The translations under genes and the position numbers were made by a program. The notes beneath the pieces are model-generated. The model saw only the letters and a list, made by a program, of their open reading frames with translations. It did no database searches and was not told where the DNA came from. A DNA stretch of 64,000 nucleotides from NCBI RefSeq assembly GCF_029227915.1, contig NC_079883.1:30568001-30632000 (forward strand). Direction: 5' to 3'. Shown in pieces: positions 1 to 9,540 of the stretch (position 1 is its first letter; each line of letters begins with the position of its first letter). Origin of the DNA: Hydractinia symbiolongicarpus. Taxonomy: Eukaryota; Cnidaria; Hydrozoa; Anthoathecata; Hydractiniidae.

Positions 1-239
1 TTGCCGGCGATTAAACTTCTTTTATTCAGCGTCTCATCAAAAACGAAAACATTTTTGAAAACTACAAGTCTCATGCGTTTTAGTGGTGAAAAAATAAATT
101 AAAAAATCGTTCGGGAAATGAGTTTACTTCCTGTGTACTTTCTTTGTATACTTTTGACTATACGGGCCATGCCCGGGATTTACGGGAAATCGCGGGTTTT
201 CGTTTGCCGGCGATTAAACTTCTTTTATTCAGCGTCTCA

Positions 240-261
240 TCAAAAATGAAAACATTTTTGA
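240..261. other. Perfect 9-bp inverted repeat inside the monomer (exemplar)
   Basis: TCAAAAATG at 240-248 and CATTTTTGA at 253-261 are exact reverse complements separated by AAAA. The same element is present in most monomers and is among the least changed parts of the unit. It could extrude as a short hairpin, be bound by a dimeric protein, or form a stem in satellite RNA. Which of these, if any, occurs cannot be told from sequence. Variants that weaken it are TAAAAAC in place of TGAAAAC, or CTTTTTT in place of CATTTTT (for example around 449, 6919, 12377, 14599 and 15809). Confidence 0.9.
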
Positions 262-290
262 AAACTACAAGTCTTATGCGTTTTAGTGGT

Positions 291-309
291 GGAAAAATAA
301 TTTAAAAAA
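291..309 (+). other. Length-variable A-rich tract of the monomer (exemplar)
   Basis: Between TTTTAGTGGT and TCGTTC lies the most variable part of the monomer. Forms seen across the window include GAAAAAATAATTT, GAAAAAATAAATT, A8-A10 followed by TTT, GAAATAATAATTT, GAAAGAAAAATTT, GAAAAGATAATTT and A-only runs. Most departures from 203 bp come from here. Each form is concentrated in particular domains, so the tract works as a haplotype tag for following duplications. Long A runs tend to be stiff or bent and to disfavour nucleosomes, so a linker position is plausible but inferred. Confidence 0.85.
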
Positions 310-354
310 TCGTTCCGGAAATGAGTTTACTCACAGGGTACTTTCTTTGTATAC

Positions 355-370
355 ATTCGACTATACGGGC
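355..370 (+). other. Two-state box, TTCG state, resembling a CENP-B box with short spacing
   Basis: Type A monomers read ATTCGACTATACGGG here: TTCG at 356-359 and CGGG at 366-369, six bases apart. The conserved CENP-B box core has TTCG and CGGG seven bases apart with a required A at the fifth spacer base, so this is a near miss, not a match. Roughly half of the monomers by eye carry TTTTGAC instead and lack TTCG. Likeness to CENP-B boxes may be chance. Confidence 0.4.
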
Positions 371-378
371 CAAGCCCG
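366..378. other. GC hairpin in the type A monomer (exemplar)
   Basis: CGGGC (366-370) and GCCCG (374-378) pair perfectly around CAA. The form with loop CAT, as near 170, also pairs perfectly. Type B monomers carry CGGGC-CGA-GTCCG, where one pair becomes G-T, which RNA or single-stranded DNA could still accept as a wobble. The type A form also creates a CCCGGG hexamer that type B lacks. Confidence 0.8.
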
Positions 379-399
379 GGATTTACGGGAAATCGCGGG
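366..399 (+). other. Four CGGG motifs at ~10-bp spacing (exemplar)
   Basis: CGGG begins at 366, 377, 386 and 396, giving steps of 11, 9 and 10 bp, close to one helical turn. The row is kept in most type A monomers, and type B keeps most of it. A further CGGG lies upstream in TCGTTCGGG of many monomers. Same-face placement could suit a multi-finger or multimeric DNA-binding protein or rotational nucleosome positioning. No binding protein can be named. Confidence 0.7.
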
Positions 400-696
400 T
401 TTTCGTTTGCGGGCAATTAAACTTCTTTTATTCAGCGTCTGATCAAAAATGAAAACTTTTTTGAAAACTACAAGTCTCAAGCGTTTTAGTGGTGAAAAAA
501 AAATTTAAAAAATCGTTCAGGAAATGAGTTTACTCCCTTGGTACTTTCTTTGTATACATTCGACTATACGGGCCAAGCCCGGGATTTACGGGAAATCGCG
601 GGATTTCGTTTGCCGGCGATTAAACCTCTTTCATTAAGCGTCTCATCAAAAATGAAAACATTTTTGAAAACTAAAAGTCTCATGCGTTTTAGTGGT

Positions 697-708
697 AAAA
701 AAAAAAAA
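697..708 (+). other. A-only tract monomers (~195 bp), 11 copies in the first 19 kb
   Basis: Here the usual mixed A/T tract is a pure run of 12 A, and the monomer shortens to about 195 bp (610-804). Matching A11-A13 runs begin at 1298, 1494, 9601, 10202, 10396, 12620, 14842, 16052, 17059 and 18671. All eleven share CTAAAAGTC in place of CTACAAGTC about 30 bp upstream. They therefore descend from one founder by duplication and are not independent slippage products. I saw none beyond about 18.7 kb. Confidence 0.85.
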
Positions 709-3700
709 TCGTTCGGGAAATGAGTTTACACCCTGGGTACTTTCTTTGTATACTTTTGACTATACGACCGAGTCCGGGATTTACGGGAAATCGCAGGTTT
801 TCGTTTGCCGGCGATTAAACTTCTTTTATTCAGCGTCTCATCAAAAATGAAAACATTTTCGAAAACTACAAGTCTCATGCGTTTTAGTGGTGAAAAAATA
901 AATTAAAAAATCGTTCGGGAAATGAGTTTACTTCCTGGGTACTTTCTTTGTATACTTTTGACTATACGGGCCAAGCCCGGGATTTACGGGAAATCGCGAG
1001 TTTTCGTTTGCCGGCGATTAAACTTCTTTTATTGAGCGTCTCATCAAAAATGAAAACATTTTTGAAAACTACAAGTCTTATGCGTTTTAGTGGTGAAAAA
1101 ATAATTTAAAAAATCGTTCCGGAAATGAGTTTACTCACAGGGTACTTTCTTTGTATACATTCGACTATACGGGCCAAGCCCGGGATTTACGGGAAATCGC
1201 GGGTTTTCGTTTGCCGGCGATTAAACCTCTTTCATTAAGCGTCTCATCAAAAATGAAAACATTTTTGAAAACTAAAAGTCTCATGCGTTTTGGTGGTAAA
1301 AAAAAAAAAATCGTTCGGGAAATGAGTTTACACCCTGGGTACTTTCTTTGTATACTTTTGACTATACGGCCGAGTGCGGGATTTGCGGGAAATCGCAGGT
1401 TTTCGTTTGCCGGCGATTAAACTTCTTTTATTGAGCGTCTCATCAAAAATGAAAACATTTTTGAAAACTAAAAGTCTCATGCGTTTTGGTGGTAAAAAAA
1501 AAAAATCGTTCGGGAAATGAGTTTACACCCTGGGTACTTTCTTTGTATACTTTTGACTATACGGCCGAGTCCGGGATTTACGGGAAATCGCAGGTTTTCG
1601 TTTGCCGGCGATTAAACTTCTTTTATTCAGCGTCTCATCAAAAATGAAAACATTTTTGAAAACTACAAGTCTCATGCGTTTTAGTGGTGAAAAAATAAAT
1701 TAAAAAATCGTTCGGGAAATGAGTTTACTTCCTGGGTACTTTCTTTGTATACTTTTGACTATACGGGCCATGCCCGGGATTTACGGGAAATCGCGGGTTT
1801 TCGTTTGCCGGCGATTAAACTTCTTTCATTCAGCCTCTCATCAAAAATGAAAACATTTTTGAAAACTACAAGTCTTATGCGTTTTAGTGGTGAAAAAATA
1901 ATTTAAAAAATCGTTTCGGAAATGAGTTTACTCACAGGGTACTTTCTTTGTATACATTCGACTATACGGGCCAAGCCCGGGATTTACGGGAAGTCGCGGG
2001 TTTTCGTTTGCCGGCGATTAAACCTCTTTCATTAAGCGTCTCATCAAAAATGAAAACATTTTTGAAAACTACAAGTCTCATGCGTTTTAGTGGTAAAAAA
2101 AAAATTAAAAAATCGTTCGGGAAATGAGTTTACTCCCTGGGTACTTTCTTTGTATACATTCCACTATACGGGCCAAGCCCGGAATTTACGGGAAATCGCG
2201 GGTTTTCGTTTGCCGGCGATTAAACCTCTTTCATTAAGCGTCTCATCAAAAATGAAAACATTTTTGAAAACTACAAGTCTCATGCGTTTTAGTGGTAAAA
2301 AAAAATTTAAAAAATCGTTCGGGAAATGAGTTTACTCCCTGGGTACTTTCTTTGTATACATTCGACTATACGGGCCAAGCCCGGGATTTACGGGAAATCG
2401 CGGGATTTCGTTTGCCGGCGTTTAAACCTCTTTCATTAAGCGTCTCATCAAAAATGAAAACATTTTTGAAAACTGCAAGTCTCATGCGTTTTAGTGGTAA
2501 AAAAAAAATTTAAAAAATCGTTCGGGAAATGAGTTTACTCCCTGGGTACTTTCTTTGTATACTTTTGAATATGCGGGCCGAGTCCGGGGTTTACGGGAAA
2601 AAGCGGGATTTCGTTTGCCGGCGATTAAACCTCTTTCATTAAGCGTCTCATCAAAAATGAAAACATTTTTGAAAACTACAAGTCTCATGCGTTTTAGTGG
2701 TAAAAAAAAAATTTAAAAAATCGTTCGGGAAATGAGTTTACACCCTGGGTACTTTCTTTGTATACTTTTGACTATACGGGCCGAGTCCGGGATTTACGGG
2801 AAATCGCAGGTTTTCGTTTGCCGGCGATTAAACTTCTTTTATTCAACGTCTCATCAAAAATGATAACATTTTTGAAAACTACAAGTCTCATGCGTTTTAG
2901 TGGTGAAAAAATAAATTAAAAAATCGTTCGGGAAATGAGTTTACTTCCTGGGTACTTTCTTTGTATACTTTTGACTATACGGGCCATGCCCGGGATTTAC
3001 GGGAAATCGTGGGTTTTCGTTTGCCGGCGATTAAACTTCTTTTATTCAGCGTCTCATCAAAAATAAAAACATTTTTGAAAACTACAAGTCTTATGCGTTT
3101 TAGTGGTGAAAAAATAATTTAAAAAATCGTTCCGGAAATGAGTTTACTCACAGGGTACTTTCTTTGTATACATTCGACTATACGGGCCAAGCCCGGGATT
3201 TACGGGAAATCGCGGGTTTTCGTTTGCCGGCAATTAAACTTCTTTTATTCAGCGTCTGATCAAAAATGAAAACTTTTTTGAAAACTACAAGTCTCAAGCG
3301 TTTTAGTGGTGAAAAAAAAATTTAAAAAATCGTTCGGGAAATGAGTTTACTCCCTTGGTACTTTCTTTGTATACATTCGACTATACGGGCCAAGCCCGGG
3401 ATTTACGGGAAATCGCGGCATTTCGTTTGCCGGCGATTAAACCTCTTTCATTAAGCGTCTCATCAAAAATGAAAACATTTTTGAAAACTACAAGTCTCAT
3501 GCGTTTTAGTGGTGAAAAAATAAGTTAAAAAATCGTTCGGGAAATGAATTTACTTCCTGGGTACTTTCTTTGTATACTTTTGACTATACGGGCCAAGCCC
3601 GGGATTTACGGGAAATCGCGGGTTTTCGTTTGCCGGCGATTAAACTTCTTTTATTGAGCGTCTCATCAAAAATGAAAACATTTTTGAAAACTACAAGTCT

Positions 3701-4725
3701 TATGCGTTTTAGTGGTGAAAAAATAATTAAAAAAATCGTTCCGGAAATGAGTTTACTCACAGGGTACTTTCTTTGTATACATTCGACTATACGTGCCAAG
3801 CCCGGGATTTACGGGAAATCGCGGGTTTTCGTTTGCCGGCGATTAAACCTCTTTCATTAAGCGTCTCATCAAAAATGAAAACATTTTTAAAAAACTACAA
3901 GTCTCATGCGTTTTAGTGGTAAAAAAAAAAATTAAAAAATCGTTCGGGAAATGAGTTTACTCCCTGGGTACTTTCTTTGTATACATTCGACTATACGGGC
4001 CAAGCCCGGATTTACGGGAAATCGCGGGGTTTCGTTTGCCGGCGATTAAACCTCTTTCATTAAGCGTCTCATCAAAAATGAAAACATTTTTGAAAACTAC
4101 AAGTCTCATGCGTTTTAGTGGTAAAAAAAAATTTAAAAAATCGTTCGGGAAATGAGTTTACTCCCTGGGTACTTTCTTTGTATACATTCGACTATACGGG
4201 CCAAGCCTGGGATTTACGGGAAATCGCGGGATTTCGTTTGCCGGCGATTAAACCTCTTTAATTAAGCGTCTCATCAAAAATGAAAACATTTTTGAAAACT
4301 GCAAGTCTCATGCGTTTTAGTGGTAAAAAAAAAATTTAAAAAATCGTTCGGGAAATGAGTTTACTCCCTGGGTACTTTCTTAGTATACATTCGACTATAC
4401 GGGCCAAGCCCGGGATTTACGGCAAATCGCGGGATTTCGTTTGCCGGCGATTAAACCTCTTTCATTAAGCGTCTCATCAAAAATGAAAACATTATTGAAA
4501 ACTGCAAGTCTCATGGGTTTTAGTGGTGAAATAATAATTTAAAAAATCGTTCGGGAAATGAGTTTACTCCCTGGGTACTTTCTTTGTATACATTCGACTA
4601 TACGGGCCAAGCCCGGGATTTACGGGAAATCGCGGGTTTTCGTTTGCCGGCGATTAAACCTCTTTCATTAAGCGTCTCATCAAAAATGAAAACATTTTTA
4701 AAAACTACAAGTCTCATGCGTTTTA

Positions 4726-5740
4726 GTGGTAAAAAATAATTTCAAAAATCGTTCGGGAAATGAGTTTACTCCCTGGGTACTTTCTTTGTATACATTCGAC
4801 TATACGGGCCAAGCTCGGAATTTACGGGAAATCGCGGGATTTCGTTTGCCGGCGATTAAACGTCTTTCATTAAGCGTCTCATCAAAAATGAAAACATTTT
4901 TGAAAACTGCAAGTCTCATGCGTTTTAGTGGTAAAAAAAAAAAATTAAAAAATCGTTCGGGAAATGAGTTTACTCCCTGGGTACTTTCTTTGTATACTTT
5001 TGAATATGCGGGCCGAGTCCGGGGTTTACGGGAAATGGCGGGTTTTCGTTTGCCGGCGATTAAACTTCTTTTTTTCAGCGTCTGATCAAAAATGAAAACA
5101 TTTTTGAAAACTACAAGTCTCAAGCGTTTTAGTGGTGAAAAAAAAATTTAAAAAATCGTTCGGGAAATGAGTTTATTCCCTGGGTACTTTCTTTGTATAC
5201 ATTCGACTATACGGGCCAAGCCCGGGATTTACGGGAAAAAGCGGGATTTCGTTTGCCGGCGATTAAACCTCTTTCATTAAGCGTCTCATCAAAAATGAAA
5301 ATATTTTTGAAAACTACAAGTCTCATGCGTTTTAGTGGTAAAAAAAAAATTTAAAAAATCGTTCGGGAAATGCGTTTACACCCTGGGTACTTTCTTTGTA
5401 TACTTTTGACTATACGGGCCGAGTCCGGGATTTACGGGAAATCGCAGGTTTTCGTTTGCCGGCGATTAAACTTCTTTTATTCAGCGTCTCATCAAAAACG
5501 AAAACATTTTTGAAAACTACAAGTCTCATGCGTTTTAGTGGTGAAAAAATAAATTAAAAAATCGTTCGGGAAATGAGTTTACTTCCTGTGTACTTTCTTT
5601 GTATACTTTTGACTATACGGGCCATGCCCGGGATTTACGGGAAATCGCGGGTTTTCGTTTGCCGGCGATTAAACTTCTTTTATTCAGCGTCTCATCAAAA
5701 ATGAAAACATTTTTGAAAACTACAAGTCTTATGCGTTTTA
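4726..5740 (+). repeat. 1015-bp 5-mer unit (first of a tandem pair)
   Basis: Five monomers repeated directly at 5741-6754, one base shorter there in the A tract near 6150. Shared rare markers are AATAATTTCAAAAATCG, CTTTTGAATATGCGGG, the GGAAATGGCGGG ending, and AAAAACGAAAAC in the dyad. At 5719-5744 the sequence switches from the CTTATGCG series to the GGTAAAAAATAATTTC series within GCGTTTTAGTGGT, marking the exchange point. Confidence 0.87.
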
Positions 5741-7160
5741 GTGGTAAAAAATAATTTCAAAAATCGTTCGGGAAATGAGTTTACTCCCTGGGTACTTTCT
5801 TTGTATACATTCGACTATACGGGCCAAGCTCGGAATTTACGGGAAATCGCGGGATTTCGTTTGCCGGCGATTAAACGTCTTTCATTAAGCGTCTCATCAA
5901 AAATGAAAACATTTTTGAAAACTGCAAGTCTCATGCGTTTTAGTGGTAAAAAAAAAAAATTAAAAAATCGTTCGGGAAATGAGTTTACTCCCTGGGTACT
6001 TTCTTTGTATACTTTTGAATATGCGGGCCGAGTCCGGGGTTTACGGGAAATGGCGGGTTTTCGTTTGCCGGCGAATAAACTTCTTTTTTTCAGCGTCTGA
6101 TCAAAAATGAAAACATTTTTGAAAACTACAAGTCTCAAGCGTTTTAGTGGTGAAAAAAAATTTAAAAAATCGTTCGGGAAATGAGTTTATTCCCTGGGTA
6201 CTTTCTTTGTATACATTCGACTATACGGGCCAAGCCCGGGATTTACGGGAAAAAGCGGGATTTCGTTTGCCGGCGATTAAACCTCTTTCATTAAGCGTCT
6301 CATCAAAAATGAAAACATTTTTGAAAACTACAAGTCTCATGCGTTTTAGTGGTAAAAAAAAAATTTAAAAAATCGTTCGGGAAATGAGTTTACACCATGG
6401 GTACTTTCTTTGTATACTTTTGACTATACGGGCCGAGTCCGGGATTTACGGGAAATCGCAGGTTTTCGTTTGCCGGCGATTAAACTTCTTTTATTCAGCG
6501 TCTCATCAAAAACGAAAACATTTTTGAAAACTACAAGTCTCATGCGTTTTAGTGGTGAAAAAATAAATTAAAAAATCGTTCGGGAAATGAGTTTACTTCC
6601 TGTGTACTTTCTTTGTATACTTTTGACTATACGGGCCATGCCCGGGATTTACGGGAAATCGCGGGTTTTCGTTTGCCGGCGATTAAACTTCTTTTATTCA
6701 GCGTCTCATCAAAAATGAAAACATTTTTGAAAACTACAAGTCTTATGCGTTTTAGTGGTGGAAAAATAATTTAAAAAATCGTTCCGGAAATGAGTTTACT
6801 CACAGGGTACTTTCTTTGTATACATTCGACTATACGGGCCAAGCCCGGGATTTACGGGAAATCGCGGGTTTTCGTTTGCGGGCAATTAAACTTCTTTTAT
6901 TCAGCGTCTGATCAAAAATGAAAACTTTTTTGAAAACTACAAGTCTCAAGCGTTTTAGTGGTGAAAAAAAAATTTAAAAAATCGTTCAGGAAATGAGTTT
7001 ACTCCCTTGGTACTTTCTTTGTATACATTCGACTATACGGGCCAAGCCCGGGATTTACGGGAAATCGCGGGATTTCGTTTGCCGGCGATTAAACGTCTTT
7101 CATTAAGCGTCTCATCAAAAATGAAAACATTTTTGAAAACTACAAGTCTCATGCGTTTTA
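4726..7160 (+). repeat. 2435-bp 12-mer higher-order unit, copy 1
   Basis: The landmarks at 4726, 5741, 5456 and 6470 all reappear 2435 bp downstream (7161, 8176, 7891 and 8905). The repeat length equals twelve 203-bp monomers less one base. The copies differ by rare substitutions, such as TGCGTTTACA near 5375 against TGAGTTTACA near 7810. It contains its own internal 1015-bp duplication, so the 5-mer event came before the 12-mer event. Ends are approximate to a few tens of bases. Confidence 0.88.
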
Positions 7161-9540
7161 GTGGTAAAAAATAATTTCAAAAATCGTTCGGGAAATGAGT
7201 TTACTCCCTGGGTACTTTCTTTGTATACATTCGACTATACGGGCCAAGCTCGGAATTTACGGGAAATCGCGGGATTTCGTTTGCCGGCGATTAAACGTCT
7301 TTCATTAAGCGTCTCATCAAAAATGAAAACATTTTTGAAAACTGCAAGTCTCATGCGTTTTAGTGGTAAAAAAAAAAAATTAAAAAATCGTTCGGGAAAT
7401 GAGTTTACTCCCTGGGTACTTTCTTTGTATACTTTTGAATATGCGGGCCGAGTCCGGGGTTTACGGGAAATGGCGGGTTTTCGTTTGCCGGCGATTAAAC
7501 TTCTTTTTTTCAGCGTCTGATCAAAAATGAAAACATTTTTGAAAACTACAAGTCTCAAGCGTTTTAGTGGTGAAAAAAAAATTTAAAAAATCGTTCGGGA
7601 AATGAGTTTATTCCCTGGGTACTTTCTTTGTATACATTCGACTATACGGGCCAAGCCCGGGATTTACGGGAAAAAGCGGGATTTCGTTTGCCGGCGATTA
7701 AACCTCTTTCATTAAGCGTCTCATCAAAAATGAAAATATTTTTGAAAACTACAAGTCTCATGCGTTTTAGTGGTAAAAAAAAAATTTAAAAAATCGTTCG
7801 GGAAATGAGTTTACACCCTGGGTACTTTCTTTGTATACTTTTGACTATACGGGCCGAGTCCGGGATTTACGGGAAATCGCAGGTTTTCGTTTGCCGGCGA
7901 TTAAACTTCTTTTATTCAGCGTCTCATCAAAAACGAAAACATTTTTGAAAACTACAAGTCTCATGCGTTTTAGTGGTGAAAAAATAAATTAAAAAATCGT
8001 TCGGGAAATGAGTTTACTTCCTGTGTACTTTCTTTGTATACTTTTGACTATACGGGCCATGCCCGGGATTTACGGGAAATCGCGGGTTTTCGTTTGCCGG
8101 CGATTAAACTTCTTTTATTCAGCGTCTCATCAAAAATGAAAACATTTTTGAAAACTACAAGTCTTATGCGTTTTAGTGGTAAAAAATAATTTCAAAAATC
8201 GTTCGGGAAATGAGTTTACTCCCTGGGTACTTTCTTTGTATACATTCGACTATACGGGCCAAGCTCGGAATTTACGGGAAATCGCGGGATTTCGTTTGCC
8301 GGCGATTAAACGTCTTTCATTAAGCGTCTCATCAAAAATGAAAACATTTTTGAAAACTGCAAGTCTCATGCGTTTTAGTGGTAAAAAAAAAAAATTAAAA
8401 AATCGTTCGGGAAATGAGTTTACTCCCTGGGTACTTTCTTTGTATACTTTTGAATATGCGGGCCGAGTCCGGGGTTTACGGGAAATGGCGGGTTTTCGTT
8501 TGCCGGCGAATAAACTTCTTTTTTTCAGCGTCTGATCAAAAATGAAAACATTTTTGAAAACTACAAGTCTCAAGCGTTTTAGTGGTGAAAAAAAATTTAA
8601 AAAATCGTTCGGGAAATGAGTTTATTCCCTGGGTACTTTCTTTGTATACATTCGACTATACGGGCCAAGCCCGGGATTTACGGGAAAAAGCGGGATTTCG
8701 TTTGCCGGCGATTAAACCTCTTTCATTAAGCGTCTCATCAAAAATGAAAACATTTTTGAAAACTACAAGTCTCATGCGTTTTAGTGGTAAAAAAAAAAAT
8801 TAAAAAATCGTTCGGGAAATGAGTTTACACCATGGGTACTTTCTTTGTATACTTTTGACTATACGGGCCGAGTCCGGGATTTACGGGAAATCGCAGGTTT
8901 TCGTTTGCCGGCGATTAAACTTCTTTTATTCAGCGTCTCATCAAAAACGAAAACATTTTTGAAAACTACAAGTCTCATGCGTTTTAGTGGTGAAAAAATA
9001 AATTAAAAAATCGTTCGGGAAATGAGTTTACTTCCTGTGTACTTTCTTTGTATACTTTTGACTATACGGGCCATGCCCGGGATTTACGGGAAATCGCGGG
9101 TTTTCGTTTGCCGGCGATTAAACTTCTTTTATTCAGCGTCTCATCAAAAATGAAAACATTTTTGAAAACTACAAGTCTTATGCGTTTTAGTGGTGGAAAA
9201 ATAATTTAAAAAATCGTTCCGGAAATGAGTTTACTCACAGGGTACTTTCTTTGTATACATTCGACTATACGGGCCAAGCCCGGGATTTACGGGAAATCGC
9301 GGGTTTTCGTTTGCGGGCAATTAAACTTCTTTTATTCAGCGTCTGATCAAAAATGAAAACTTTTTTGAAAACTACAAGTCTCAAGCGTTTTAGTGGTGAA
9401 AAAAAAATTTAAAAAATCGTTCAGGAAATGAGTTTACTCCCTTGGTACTTTCTTTGTATACATTCGACTATACGGGCCAAGCCCGGGATTTACGGGAAAT
9501 CGCGGGATTTCGTTTGCCGGCGATTAAACCTCTTTCATTA
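7161..9540 (+). repeat. 2435-bp 12-mer higher-order unit, copy 2
   Basis: Direct tandem copy of the preceding block, including the two nested 5-mers at 7161-8175 and 8176-9189. Similarity fades around 9520-9545, where the tract and CTAAAAG marker switch to the series that matches positions 610 onward. Confidence 0.86.

Larger units (their letters stand above)
204..406 (+). repeat. Representative 203-bp monomer (type A)
   Basis: Chosen as a typical unit, starting at TTGCCGGCGA. Order of parts: ATTAAAC plus a T-rich stretch; first GTCTCAT; inverted repeat at 240-261; a second GTCT box followed by TATGCG (CATGCG in many copies); TTTTAGTGGT; A-rich tract at 291-309; TCGTTCCGGAAATGAG (TCGTTCGGG in many copies); variable box TTACTCACAGG; GTACTTTCTTTGTATAC; two-state box ATTCGAC; TATACGGG; GC-rich end with four CGGG motifs. 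The first half is AT-rich and the last 50 bases GC-rich, so each monomer has a strong composition step. The length resembles one nucleosome plus linker, which is common for satellites and proves nothing by itself. Confidence 0.93.

Noticed and set aside
201-217. TTTCGTTTGCCGGCGAT as a CENP-B box
   Set aside because: It matches the first seven positions but lacks the required A at position 10 and the CGGG core, so it fails the essential bases.
240-261. Rho-independent terminator
   Set aside because: The stem is almost all A-T with an A loop, no GC stem and no following T run, and it occurs about every 203 bp in eukaryotic-type satellite.
889-905. AATAAA polyadenylation signals in GAAAAAATAAATT tracts and TATAC boxes as promoters
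   Set aside because: Such short AT-rich words are expected by chance in this composition and recur with the monomer. No transcription unit accompanies them.
4726-5085. 119-codon frame present four times (4726, 5741, 7161, 8176), with an antisense frame of 107 codons
   Set aside because: The copies follow the 1015- and 2435-bp DNA duplications exactly. Third positions are not more variable than others, and there is no start context or domain. It is not a gene family.
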